DNA from: Snodgrassella sp945267035
Lineage (GTDB): Bacteria; Pseudomonadota; Gammaproteobacteria; Burkholderiales; Neisseriaceae
Assembly: GCF_026535915.1 (NCBI RefSeq)
Contig: NZ_JAFNPF010000001.1
Coordinates: 1 to 64,000 of the forward strand
Reading direction: 5' to 3'
DNA: 64,000 nucleotides
Below, in pieces: positions 45,217-54,183 of the stretch. Each line of letters begins with the position of its first letter. Positions within the stretch are counted from its first letter, which is position 1. Below the pieces are notes generated by a model. It ran no database searches. It was not told the origin of the DNA and saw only the letters and a list, made by a program, of their open reading frames with translations. The position numbers and the translations under genes were made by a program.

Positions 45217-46395
45217 ATGTTAGTTCAACATAAATTAATGTTATGGGTGTTGGCGCTGCTCTGTTTAATTTGGGTCCTATTCAGAACCAGACTGTTTCAA
45301 TTTTTAGATCATAAAAGCAATGCCAAATTTAGAGATGAACATTTGGATGGTTTACGCTGTTTTTTGGCTTTATTAGTGGTATTTTCTCACTATCCATATA
45401 GCTACGCTTATTTTCAAGGCAAAGTGTGGTCGTGGGAATCGATAGCAGAATATCCGGTCTTCATTAAAATGGGGTCTTTTGGGGTTGCGCTTTTCTTTAT
45501 GATTTCCGGATATCTTTTTGCAAGTGTGCAGCCAAAATCATGGCTACTGTTTTATCAAAAGCGTTTTTATCGCATTGCACCAATATTTTTATTATCATCG
45601 ATATGTTGTATTGTTATTGCGTTTTATTTACAAAGAAACCATATTCAGACTTTGGATATTCAATCCACATTAAATCAAATTTATTTATGGTTTGATCTGG
45701 GGATTATTGGTCAAAAACCCACTTTATTTGGCTTCCCTGATTCTTACTTGATTAATGCTGGGGTGACATGGACATTATTCTGGGAGTGGGCATTTTATTT
45801 CTCTTTACCGGTTCTTTTTCTGATTCGCGATAAGATAGGTATTATTAAGCTTGCTCTGGCTATTTTATTCATCTGCATCTATTTTGTTTCGCTTCATCGC
45901 GGTTTCTGGTCTGTGTTAATTTCATTTTTTACTATTGGCGCTGTAGCCAAAGAGTTAGCCCCAAAAATTGTTATTTCCAAAAAGGGATGTGATTTAGGTA
46001 TTGTGCTGGCCATTTTATTTATGTTTGCCGCTGCCGACGATATCTACAATATGGTTTATTTGCCGGTCATGGCGATATTATTTATCTTGATTGCCATGGG
46101 TGGAGATATTTTTGGTTTATTACGCGCAAAAGCATTTGTGCGTTTAGGCGCTGCCAGTTACAGCATTTATTTGCTCCATGGAATTGCCTGGTTTGGCTTA
46201 AATAAATATATCCAACTTCAACAATTAACCTTATCCCGTACCCAATACACTGTATGCAGCACGGCCGTTTTGTTGCTTTTGTTACTTGTTTGTTGCTTAA
46301 CTTATTATTATATTGAAAAACCTTGTATGGCTTGGGGACGTCGTCCATCCAAATGGATTAAAGCGCTAAGGCAAGATGCTGCATGCCGGCGCTGA
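45217..46395 (+). CDS. Acyltransferase 3 family membrane protein
   Basis: Integral membrane O-acyltransferase with about ten spans. It has the family's DGLRCFLALLVVFSHY motif with its His in the first loop, the SFGVALFFMISGYLF segment, and RFYRIAPIFLL. Such enzymes acetylate sugars of LPS, capsule, peptidoglycan or secreted glycans. Given the polysaccharide cluster in this window, a surface glycan is a reasonable target, but nothing ties the gene to it directly. The ATG lacks an obvious ribosome site. 392 residues; no C-terminal SGNH domain. Confidence 0.85.
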   Translation: MLVQHKLMLWVLALLCLIWVLFRTRLFQFLDHKSNAKFRDEHLDGLRCFLALLVVFSHYPYSYAYFQGKVWSWESIAEYPVFIKMGSFGVALFFMISGYLFASVQPKSWLLFYQKRFYRIAPIFLLSSICCIVIAFYLQRNHIQTLDIQSTLNQIYLWFDLGIIGQKPTLFGFPDSYLINAGVTWTLFWEWAFYFSLPVLFLIRDKIGIIKLALAILFICIYFVSLHRGFWSVLISFFTIGAVAKELAPKIVISKKGCDLGIVLAILFMFAAADDIYNMVYLPVMAILFILIAMGGDIFGLLRAKAFVRLGAASYSIYLLHGIAWFGLNKYIQLQQLTLSRTQYTVCSTAVLLLLLLVCCLTYYYIEKPCMAWGRRPSKWIKALRQDAACRR

Positions 46396-46851
46396 AATGT
46401 AAACCATAGTATCAACGCGGTATTATTTACATAGATGATTAGGCGGTATTTTAGACTAGAGGTTCAATGATTGTTTCATGCAAACATCCGCTATAGAGGG
46501 TACTGTAGACTGATTTTATCTGACGGTGCTTTCAAATAGTTAAACACGGCCGCCACCGAAATATTTAGGGTGTAAGCCAGCATAAAGTGATCTTAAGCAG
46601 CATGATTATGCCATGTCATTATTGGCGCCATCGTGACTGATTACCTGCATCTGCTGACCCATATGCCATTCAACGGTATGGAGCAATGTTAATCAACCTA
46701 CACGATGGGTTGAGCAGAAAAGAGTCTTATTTTAATTTTAATACGTACAACATACCGCAATTAATCGGTACTAGGTTTGTTGTGTCGGACAAAAAAAGTG
46801 AGATTAATGTGGTTTTATTATGCTAATGCAATATTTATTGCTGCTTAATAA
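46396..46851. other. Gene-free stretch between convergent genes
   Basis: A small hairpin (AATCAACC with GGTTGA, about 46691-46713) is the only structure noted. No gene recognised. Confidence 0.4.
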
Positions 46852-47286
46852 TTAAGCTTGCAACCAGAAAGTAACTGGTCCATCGTTGATTAATGCCACT
46901 TGCATTTCCGCAGCGAATTGACCGGTCTCAGTATGGATCTGTTGCCGGCATTGATCTACAAAAAATTCATATAGTCTGTTGGCTTCTTCTGGTTTAGCGC
47001 CTTTACTGAAGCTTGGGCGAGTACCTTTGTTGGTATCGGCGGCTAAAGTAAATTGAGATACCACCAGCACCTCACCTTGTGCTTGCTGTACATTCAAATT
47101 CATTTTTCCAGCATGGTCACTGAATATTCGATAGTTAAGGACTTTGTCGCACAAACGTTTGGCTGACTGTTCATCATCACTTTGTTCTACTCCAAGTAAA
47201 ATGAGCAGTCCATGATTAATCTGTCCGATAATTTGTTCGTCTACGGTAACGCTGGCTTGTTTAACGCGTTGGATCAAAGCGATCAT
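46852..47286 (-). CDS. dtd: D-aminoacyl-tRNA deacylase
   Basis: Dtd removes D-amino acids wrongly attached to tRNAs. It starts MIALIQRVKQASVTV and has both active-site signatures: SQFTLAADT with the nucleophilic Thr region, and the C-terminal GPVTFWLQ, which supplies the Gly-cisPro motif. The ATG at 47286 gives the standard 144 residues; the frame extends to 47358 without a better start. GGGGAAA lies upstream. Confidence 0.93.
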   Translation of the reverse strand: MIALIQRVKQASVTVDEQIIGQINHGLLILLGVEQSDDEQSAKRLCDKVLNYRIFSDHAGKMNLNVQQAQGEVLVVSQFTLAADTNKGTRPSFSKGAKPEEANRLYEFFVDQCRQQIHTETGQFAAEMQVALINDGPVTFWLQA

Positions 47287-47565
47287 CAATGTTTCCCCAT
47301 ATGCAATGGATGATAAACGGTATTCGTGGTCAGTAACGGTGTATTTAGGATGAACCAATTACTGATTGTTTATTTTATCATGTTTGGTTTTTTAAACCTT
47401 GGTGCGGATTAATCGGCTAATCACTGAATATGAGTCATTGATGCCAGATAATCTGCCATGCATGCTGCATCACATGCATGGCAGACATATTTTCATTTGC
47501 TATCTGAACCGATGTTGCTCATGTTTTAAACAACATTGCAGTAGCAGCAGTATAAACAACTGTGC

Positions 47566-48888
47566 TTATTCTTCGGTTTTATCGGTGTGCTGCGGGCCAA
47601 CTTCTGCCTCATGTTGGGCGTGCTGAATATGCTGTTCTGCACGGTGGACGTCAAAAGGTTTATCGGTTTCTTCATTGTTGCGCGGATCCAGTTCTGCGGT
47701 CATGGGACCTACATTGCCGGATACGGGAACATAGATGCTGCGTTCGGTGATCGGCACCGAAGGCTGCATAAACGCATAAACCGCCAGAATGGTGGCAATA
47801 ATGGCATAAACGCTGTAAAAGCCGTAATGATTAAACAGTTGCATCAATAAGCCCATGATTAGTGGTGCCACCAGTGAGCCAAGACCATACACAAATAACA
47901 GACAGCGGTTAACTTCTACAGTATTCATATTGGTTGGTAAAACATCATTGGCGCGCGCCAATCCAAGTGCATACAGTGGGAACCCGCTGCAGCCGATAGC
48001 CAGTGCAATCACACATTGTGCCCAAATATTATCCGGCAGGACGATGAGTAAAATCATGCCGGTGACAGCGGCAATTGCTGCTACGGTGGCGCAGCCGAAG
48101 ATAGTACGGGCTCGACCAAAGGTATTAGATAGCCAAGCTATAAATAGCTGGATGGTGAAGCCACCTATCATGGCAGAACCTAAAAATAGCGATACTTTAG
48201 GCAGGCTATACCCCAGACGCAGCATAAATACTGAGCCCATGGTAAAGAAACCGTTGATGAAGATACCGGCCATAAAGCAGGACATCCATGCCAGTGGCAG
48301 GATGGATAAGACATGGGGGAGGCTGATGCGTTCGCGGCTGGGAATATCCGGTTGCTGCATTTTGGTCAATCCAACCGGTAATGTAGCGGTGATGACCAAA
48401 ATGGCGGCCAGAGTAAAGATGTTGTTACTGGACATGTTCAAGCTGAGCAACAGCACGCTGGTGGCAGAAGACGCGTAATAGATGACTTCATAGATAGCCA
48501 AAATTTTGGCACGGGTTTGTGGCACACTGCGCGCGGTGAACCAGCTTTCTACTACCATCAGTAAGCTGTAATGACAGAAACCCAGCACAGCACGTAATAT
48601 TCCCCACATCCATAATTGTTCGACCATGAGGTGCGCTAAGGCAGCCATGGCAAAGAGTGAGCCAAATACACTGAAGCTGCGAATATGCCCGACGCGGGAA
48701 ATAATGCGGTGAGAAACGATGGCGGATACGGTACCGCCAATAAAGAAAGCAGCATTCAAAATCCCGATGGTGATATTATTGACGCCCATCTGGGTAAGCT
48801 TGACCCCGGCGGAATTTAGAAACAGACCATAGCCAGAAAACAAGAAAAAAATCGAACCGTATAAAGATAAAAATTGGCGGGTGTGCAT
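47566..48888 (-). CDS. MFS transporter (YcaD-like)
   Basis: Twelve hydrophobic spans with the MFS loop motif after span 2 (SHRIISRVGHIRSF) and a central loop between spans 6 and 7. The start SLYGSIFFLFSGYGLFLNSAGVKL and the overall pattern resemble the YcaD group of exporters of unknown substrate. The C-terminal 60 residues form a charged, His/Glu-rich cytoplasmic tail (EQHIQHAQHEAEVGPQHTDK) not usual for the family. ATG 48888 is chosen over TTG 48906. Confidence 0.85.
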   Translation of the reverse strand: MHTRQFLSLYGSIFFLFSGYGLFLNSAGVKLTQMGVNNITIGILNAAFFIGGTVSAIVSHRIISRVGHIRSFSVFGSLFAMAALAHLMVEQLWMWGILRAVLGFCHYSLLMVVESWFTARSVPQTRAKILAIYEVIYYASSATSVLLLSLNMSSNNIFTLAAILVITATLPVGLTKMQQPDIPSRERISLPHVLSILPLAWMSCFMAGIFINGFFTMGSVFMLRLGYSLPKVSLFLGSAMIGGFTIQLFIAWLSNTFGRARTIFGCATVAAIAAVTGMILLIVLPDNIWAQCVIALAIGCSGFPLYALGLARANDVLPTNMNTVEVNRCLLFVYGLGSLVAPLIMGLLMQLFNHYGFYSVYAIIATILAVYAFMQPSVPITERSIYVPVSGNVGPMTAELDPRNNEETDKPFDVHRAEQHIQHAQHEAEVGPQHTDKTEE

Positions 48889-49337
48889 ATTAAAAAAGTT
48901 GAGCAAATAACCGAATGGCTAAGCCTGACATAAAAGAGGTAATAATGTAAAGAATGAAAAGCAGTGCAGAGGTAAATCATTGTGTAAAATAACATTATTT
49001 ATTGATGATCTTGTGCAAATCATGCTTATGGTTTAAAGCACCCCTCGCGCTGCATCATCTGATTTGCATGATAGTTGTTACCTGAGTTTGTCTTTATTTT
49101 GTCTATGGTCTGTCTAAAATCTGTCTTTGCGTTTTCTCTGCATTGCAACTTTTGCTCAGCAAAACCTTCATCTATATTTTCTTCTGCATAAGCTATTGAA
49201 ACACCAAAACATTATATAAGTGGCAATTATATCAATATGTTTTTTTGGTATTTAATGAACCAAATAATTAGTGATAGATTGAGCTAAGAAAAGTTTAGTT
49301 TCATTAATTAATAAGTCTAATAAGAAGGAATGAAGGT
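48889..49337. other. Intergenic region with phased TGTCT repeats
   Basis: Divergent promoter region between the MFS gene and the YqjG operon. It contains the 11-base-spaced repeat at 49087-49129. Confidence 0.5.
49087..49129. repeat. Four TGTCT direct repeats at exact 11-bp spacing
   Basis: TGTCT occurs at 49089, 49100, 49111 and 49122. The regular 11-base interval is close to one turn of DNA, so all copies face the same side. They lie about 210 bases upstream of the YqjG-ABC operon and 200 bases upstream of the MFS gene. Confidence 0.7.
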
Positions 49338-50300
49338 ATGTCTATAGGCAAAATTGTCACGTCTGAGGACGTTAAAGAAATTGGGGAAGATGGAAAATTT
49401 AACCGGCAGCAGAATCATTTTACGACACCATTTGGTAATGACGCTGGCATGTTACCTGTAGAAGCAGGACGATATCGATTGTTGTGGTCAGCGGTGTGCC
49501 CATGGGCGCATCGTTCGGTGATTGCCATTAAATTGCTGGGGCTGGAGGAGGTGATCAGTATTGGTCAAGCCAGTCCGGTGCGAACGGCCAATGGTTGGGA
49601 ATTTTCCTTGGATCCGAATGGGGTTGATCCGGTATTAGGTATCCGCTATCTGCCAGAAATTTATGCCCGCTCCGATCCAGAGTATAGCGGACGCGCTACG
49701 GTGCCGGCTGTGGTGGATATTAAGCAGGGTAAGGTGGTGAATAATGATTATTTCAATCTGACTTATTACTGGGAAACGGTGTTTAAACCATTGCATAAAC
49801 CCCAAGCTCCAGATTTATTTCCAGAGCATTTACGCGAGGATATTCGGCAATTTAATCAGGTTTTGTTTGATGAGCTGAATAATGGGGTTTATAAAGCGGG
49901 CTTTGCGCAATCACAGCAGGCATATGAAGATGCTTATCATCTGGTATTTAACCGGCTCGACCAGCTCGAAGAGCGGTTAAGTCGTTCGCGTTATCTGTTT
50001 GGTGATCAGCTAACTGATGCGGATATCCGCTTGTATGTCACTTTGGCACGGTTTGATGTTGCCTACTATTCGGTTTTTAAAACCAATCGCAACCGGCTAA
50101 CCGATTTTCCTAATTTATGGGCATATGCTCGTGAGCTCTATCAGATGCCGGCCTTTGCGGAAAGTACTGATTTTCAGGCGATTAAACAGGGTTATTGGTT
50201 AGGCAGTCATGGCAATAATCCTTATGACATTCTGCCTTTAGGTCCTGATGTCAGTATCTGGCAGACTGCCCATCAACGCGATAAGCAGTTTCAGTTATGA
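49338..50300 (+). CDS. yqjG: Glutathionyl-hydroquinone reductase (YqjG/Xi-class GST)
   Basis: Glutathione S-transferase relative of 320 residues. The catalytic Cys54 sits in AVCPWAHRS, and the C-terminal domain has the LFGDQLTDADIRLYVTLARFD signature of the Xi class. These enzymes release glutathione from glutathionyl-hydroquinones and similar conjugates. GAAGGA precedes the ATG. It heads a plus-strand run with an amino-acid ABC transporter and an acetyltransferase, hinting at a shared role in thiol conjugate handling. Confidence 0.9.
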   Translation: MSIGKIVTSEDVKEIGEDGKFNRQQNHFTTPFGNDAGMLPVEAGRYRLLWSAVCPWAHRSVIAIKLLGLEEVISIGQASPVRTANGWEFSLDPNGVDPVLGIRYLPEIYARSDPEYSGRATVPAVVDIKQGKVVNNDYFNLTYYWETVFKPLHKPQAPDLFPEHLREDIRQFNQVLFDELNNGVYKAGFAQSQQAYEDAYHLVFNRLDQLEERLSRSRYLFGDQLTDADIRLYVTLARFDVAYYSVFKTNRNRLTDFPNLWAYARELYQMPAFAESTDFQAIKQGYWLGSHGNNPYDILPLGPDVSIWQTAHQRDKQFQL

Positions 50301-50325
50301 GGCGGTCACAGCAAGGTAGGTCAAG

Positions 50326-51066
50326 ATGGCAAATATCATTGATATCAAATTAATTTTTACTCAAATCCCAGCCTTGTTGGCTTATCTGCCGGTGACATTG
50401 TTGATCACTGTACTGGCGATGGTGTTGGGGGTGATGCTGGGGTTAGTGCTGGCCATCATCAGGATCAATCGTGTTGCGGTGCTCTATCAGTTAACTACGT
50501 TGTTTGTTTCCTTTGTCAGGGGCACGCCATTATTGGTACAGCTTTATCTGAGTTATTACGGTGTGCCGGTATTGTTGCGCTATCTGAATGAATTCTGCCA
50601 CACCAGTTTCAATATCAACGCCATACCGTCGCTGCTGTTTGTGCTGGTGGCTTTTTCGCTTAACGAGGCTGCCTACAATTCGGAAACGTTACGCGCTGCT
50701 TTGCAATCAGTGAGTAAAGGACAGATTGAGGCGGCGCAATCACTGGGCATGACTTATACGCAAGTATTACGGCGCATTGTGATTCCAGAAGCTTTTGTAA
50801 TGGCATTACCGAATTTGGGCAATGCACTGATCGGTCTGTTGAAAGGTACATCGCTGGCGTTTGTCTGTTCAGTTGTCGAGATGACCGCCAGAGGCAAAAT
50901 TTTGGCTGGCAATAATTATCGCTATTTTGAAGTTTATATATCACTGGCTTTAATTTATTGGCTGCTAACGGTCATCATCGAACTGGGCGTTAGATACTGG
51001 GAAAAGCGCATGGCGATTCCAGATAGCCCGGGGATACCCAGTTATCGTAAAGGTAAGCTTATATGA
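50326..51066 (+). CDS. Amino-acid ABC transporter permease
   Basis: Polar amino-acid uptake permease (HisM family): about five spans, the FVRGTPLLVQLYLSYYG motif after the first span, and the ATPase-docking loop EAAQSLGMTYTQVLRRIVIPEAF. It resembles cystine and sulfur amino-acid permeases (YecS/TcyL group). It follows yqjG by 25 bases, and its stop overlaps the ATPase start by four bases. Confidence 0.88.
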   Translation: MANIIDIKLIFTQIPALLAYLPVTLLITVLAMVLGVMLGLVLAIIRINRVAVLYQLTTLFVSFVRGTPLLVQLYLSYYGVPVLLRYLNEFCHTSFNINAIPSLLFVLVAFSLNEAAYNSETLRAALQSVSKGQIEAAQSLGMTYTQVLRRIVIPEAFVMALPNLGNALIGLLKGTSLAFVCSVVEMTARGKILAGNNYRYFEVYISLALIYWLLTVIIELGVRYWEKRMAIPDSPGIPSYRKGKLI

Positions 51067-51821
51067 TTCATGTGCATGACCTCAGTCTTGCTTATCAGCA
51101 ACATCAAGTACTAAAGCAACTGAATTTTTCGGTTAAACAACATGAAATTGTTGCAATTATTGGTGCATCCGGAGCAGGAAAATCAACCTTATTACGCTGT
51201 CTCAACTTACTGGAGCAACCTCAGCAAGGGTTGATCAGCATAAATCAGGTGCAGATAGATGCGCGACGAGTGAAAAAGAATGAACTGGTGCAATTTCGCC
51301 AGCAATCAGCAATGGTGTTCCAGCAATTTAATCTTTTTCAGCAAAAAACGGCATTGGAAAATGTCATGGAAGGATTGCTGGTGGTGAAAAAATATCAGCA
51401 CCAAGAGGCGCAGGAGATTGCTTTGGCAAAACTGCGTCAGGTCGGGTTGGAAGATCGGGTTGGGCATTATCCGAAACAATTGTCTGGCGGACAACAGCAG
51501 CGGGTAGCCATTGCCAGAGCCTTAGCGATGGATCCAAAAGTGTTGCTGTTAGACGAGCCAACCTCGGCCTTGGATCCAGAGTTGGTTGGCGAGGTATTGG
51601 CCACCATTAAGCAAGCCGCTATAGCCGGAAATACCATGATTCTGGTCTCGCATGAAATGAGTTTTGTGTATGAGATTGCTACGCGGGTGCTGTTTCTGGA
51701 TCAAGGACAAATTATTGAAGATGGCACACCTGAGGAGGTATTTGTTCATCCTAAACATCAGCGTACCAAGGCTTTTTTAGCGCGCTACCATGGCTTATCA
51801 GCTGCCGATTATCAGATATAA
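51063..51821 (+). CDS. Amino-acid ABC transporter ATP-binding protein
   Basis: ABC ATPase of 252 residues: Walker A GASGAGKST at 34-42, Q-loop, signature LSGGQQQR, Walker B VLLLDEPTSALDP, and switch His (LVSHEMSF). It powers uptake through the upstream permease. The order permease-ATPase-acetyltransferase-binding protein is close to bacterial cystine and S-substituted cysteine import operons. ATGA overlap with the permease gene. Confidence 0.92.
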   Translation: MIHVHDLSLAYQQHQVLKQLNFSVKQHEIVAIIGASGAGKSTLLRCLNLLEQPQQGLISINQVQIDARRVKKNELVQFRQQSAMVFQQFNLFQQKTALENVMEGLLVVKKYQHQEAQEIALAKLRQVGLEDRVGHYPKQLSGGQQQRVAIARALAMDPKVLLLDEPTSALDPELVGEVLATIKQAAIAGNTMILVSHEMSFVYEIATRVLFLDQGQIIEDGTPEEVFVHPKHQRTKAFLARYHGLSAADYQI

Positions 51822-51843
51822 CCATTAAAAATGGAGGTGAGAG

Positions 51844-52269
51844 ATGGATATTATTGTGCAGCAACATTGTCAGGATATTAATTGGCAGCAGGTAGCAGAA
51901 CTTTTGCAGTTTTACGGCTTGAGTGATTTAGATGCAGAAACGCAGCAACTGGTGTTTAGCCGCAGTTATGCGGTGGTTTTTCTATTGCAGCAAAAACAGG
52001 TTGTGGGCGTTGGGCGGGCACTGTCAGACGGCGTGTGTCAGGCCGCTATTTATAATGTGGCACTGGCGGAACATTTACATGGACAGCAATATGGTCGTCT
52101 GATTATTGAAAAGCTGGTGGATCAGGTAAAACATTGCAATATCATTCTTTATACCCATCCGCAAACGGTGCAATTTTATCAACGGCTGGGATTTAGCTTA
52201 ATGAAAACGGGGTTGGTGCTTTATGGCGATGATCACCATGCAGCCATGCGCGAAATGGGTTTTATTTAG
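51844..52269 (+). CDS. GNAT-family N-acetyltransferase
   Basis: A 141-residue GNAT protein. The acetyl-CoA site lies around NVALAEHLHGQQYGRLIIEKL, where the usual Q/RxxGxG is partly changed (QQYGRL). The LYTHPQTVQFYQRLGF end is typical. In known sulfur-uptake operons, a GNAT enzyme acetylates the imported S-modified cysteine so it can be broken down. A similar role here fits its place between the ABC genes, but is inference. GGAGG precedes the ATG. Confidence 0.85.
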   Translation: MDIIVQQHCQDINWQQVAELLQFYGLSDLDAETQQLVFSRSYAVVFLLQQKQVVGVGRALSDGVCQAAIYNVALAEHLHGQQYGRLIIEKLVDQVKHCNIILYTHPQTVQFYQRLGFSLMKTGLVLYGDDHHAAMREMGFI

Positions 52270-52311
52270 GTGTTCAAAGCAAAAATTATGAGATGTAATT
52301 AAGGAGAAATC

Positions 52312-53133
52312 ATGCATATCCGACGCATATATACATTGTTGTTGAGCGCAATATTAATGGTTAGTGGCTGTGATGCACAGCAAAAACAGGTTGAAACGGA
52401 TGGCAAAAAACATGTGGTGATTGCCACTTCTGGTTCACCCAGCCCATTTGTGACGGTTAATAATCAGGGGGAATTGAGCGGCTATGATATCGATGTGGCC
52501 AAAGCGATTTTTGCTGAATTGCCGCAGTACAGTATTAGTTTTGAAATCACTGAATTTCCTTCAGTATTGGCCGGACTGGACTCAGATCGTTATCAGGTTG
52601 GCGCCAATAATTTTGCCATGAATGAACAGCGTAAGGAAAAGTACTTTTATACCGATCCGATTTTTGTCAATCAATATGTGATTGCGGTGAGAGAGGACGA
52701 TCAGAGTATCAAAAGTTTTCAGGATTTAAAAGGTAAATCCACAGAAACACCACCTGGATTGAATTACACCACGGCTTTGGAAAACTTCAATCAAAGTAAT
52801 CAGGATAATCCAGTTAATATTCAATACAGTGAAGCCGATCTGCTGCCAGTGCTGCAAAATGTCGCCAATGGCAAATATGATTTTCAGCTTATAGATCGGG
52901 CGATGCTGGAACAATTTATCAAGCAATATCAGTTGAAACTCAAGGTGATTGAATTAAGTAAGGAAGATAATGATCGTATTGGCTCGCCATACAGTTATTT
53001 GCTGGTCAGTAAAGGCAATCAGGGTGCTGAGCTGACGCAGGACATCAATCAGGGAATCAAGAAAATTATCCAAAATGGTAAATTGGCTAAAATCAGCCAG
53101 CAATATTTTGGTGCAGATTATGCGCCCAAGTAA
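52312..53133 (+). CDS. Amino-acid ABC transporter substrate-binding lipoprotein
   Basis: Signal peptide with lipobox VSGC at Cys20, then a family 3 solute-binding protein: GSPSPFVTVNNQGELSGYDIDVAKAIFAEL at the start, FPSVLAGLDSDRYQVGANNFAMNEQRKEKYFYTDP in the ligand lobe, and YSYLLVSKG near the end. It captures the amino acid in the periplasm and delivers it to the permease. AAGGAG precedes the ATG. It ends the operon; a terminator follows about 90 bases later. Confidence 0.9.
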   Translation: MHIRRIYTLLLSAILMVSGCDAQQKQVETDGKKHVVIATSGSPSPFVTVNNQGELSGYDIDVAKAIFAELPQYSISFEITEFPSVLAGLDSDRYQVGANNFAMNEQRKEKYFYTDPIFVNQYVIAVREDDQSIKSFQDLKGKSTETPPGLNYTTALENFNQSNQDNPVNIQYSEADLLPVLQNVANGKYDFQLIDRAMLEQFIKQYQLKLKVIELSKEDNDRIGSPYSYLLVSKGNQGAELTQDINQGIKKIIQNGKLAKISQQYFGADYAPK

Positions 53134-53219
53134 TCGTGAATCTCAGTTTGATGATGGGGACAGAAGACAATATTGAAGAAGTAAGAAACCCAGCTGAATA
53201 TTGACTGCTGTTGCAATCG

Positions 53220-53263
53220 AAAGGTGGCCCATTTTGATCTGATCCGAGCTAGCCACCTTTTTG
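53220..53263 (+). terminator. Terminator after the ABC operon
   Basis: AAGGTGGC (53221-53228) pairs with GCCACCTT (53252-53259) around a long loop, followed by TTTTG. Confidence 0.7.
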
Positions 53264-53579
53264 TTTATCTTGTTCTCAAAATATTATTCAGTTAAATATT
53301 TTTTTATTATTACCGCTAATGCGTCAGAGTTTTCTGGTAGATGAAAAAGGAATAAATATCTTCCATTAGTTTTGGAGAAGTGACGAAACCTAATGCAATT
53401 AAAACTTTTCTTTTAGTTTGTTATTTGATTTACCCAATCCTTGCAATTCTCTTATATCCTGTATAGATGATTATCTTTGCACCAAAATGGTTACAGTTGA
53501 GCTGATATGAGTAATAAATGTTGTAGACAACAAAATGATTCACACTCATTGGTAGCGAGATCAGGTTGGCACAATGATT
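53264..53579. other. Gene-free stretch
   Basis: AT-rich, with many stops; nothing recognised. Confidence 0.35.
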
Positions 53580-53771
53580 TTAATCTAAAGATGGCAGCAA
53601 AGGTAAATACTCCTCCCAGCGATATTCTCGGATCGGCATCGGCTTGGAATTGGTGAAATACAATACCAATGCCGGTTTAATGCCGTTCCAGTTGTCTACA
53701 AATTCGTAGCGAATGAGAAAACCATCTTTGATTAGCTGCTTGGCTTTGGCGTGATAATTAAAATAGCTCAT
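53580..53771 (-). CDS. Small conserved-looking protein (63 aa)
   Basis: The frame from ATG 53771 encodes a soluble, aromatic- and Pro-rich protein (MSYFNYHAKAKQLIKDGF, then WNGIKPALVLYF, ending EEYLPLLPSL). Its composition is strongly protein-like, though no ribosome site is obvious. I do not recognise the family with confidence. It is the last item of the orphan cassette region on this strand. Confidence 0.5.
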   Translation of the reverse strand: MSYFNYHAKAKQLIKDGFLIRYEFVDNWNGIKPALVLYFTNSKPMPIREYRWEEYLPLLPSLD

Positions 53772-53835
53772 ATATTGTTGCTTAAATAAATAATCGTTTT
53801 TGCCCTTGTAGGTTTTATAAATAGGAGAAGTATCT

Positions 53836-54095
53836 TTATCTTTGGCTACTGATTTTTTTTCTATATTCTTCTTTATATTTTAATGTTCTCATTCTAAATT
53901 CTGAGAATGTAAGTGTTTCTGATTTAACTATTTCCCCATTGGTTCTGTCTATTAGTACTTCTGTTCTATGAATTTTATCTGAGTTAAAAACGACGATATA
54001 GTAACGATCATCAAAGAAGTTTTAACATAGATACTTAAGTGTTAAATCTTTTATCAATTTACAGCAATCAGCGTAGCTGAAAAATGGAAAATCCA
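53836..54095 (-). pseudogene. Broken copy of an exported-protein gene plus a PepSY-like tail
   Basis: Minus-strand sequence at about 54030-54095 reads FFSYADCCKLIKDLTLKY, a close match to the start of the gene at 55422-56183 (FFSYANCSKLINDLTLKY). No start codon and a frame change separate it from a tail ending at 53836: DDRYYIVVFNSDKIHRTEVL, IDRTNGEIVKSETLTFSEF and so on. The tail resembles a PepSY-type strand pattern. It is a dead paralogue, probably a fusion of two remnants. Confidence 0.55.
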
Positions 54096-54130
54096 AAAGA
54101 AAGTAGACTTTATTTTAAAATAATGGTTTT

Positions 54131-54152
54131 CAGGTACTCTTGAGAGTACCTG
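54131..54152. terminator. Hairpin after the zinc-motif membrane gene
   Basis: CAGGTACTC and GAGTACCTG form a perfect 9-bp stem with a 4-base loop, just past the stop of the next minus-strand gene. A T-run is weak. Confidence 0.45.
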
Positions 54153-54183
54153 ATTTAAAAGAGAATAATTAATTGTTTATATG

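Noticed and set aside
47855..48478. 207-codon plus-strand frame inside the MFS gene
   Set aside because: Antisense shadow of a clearly real transporter gene.
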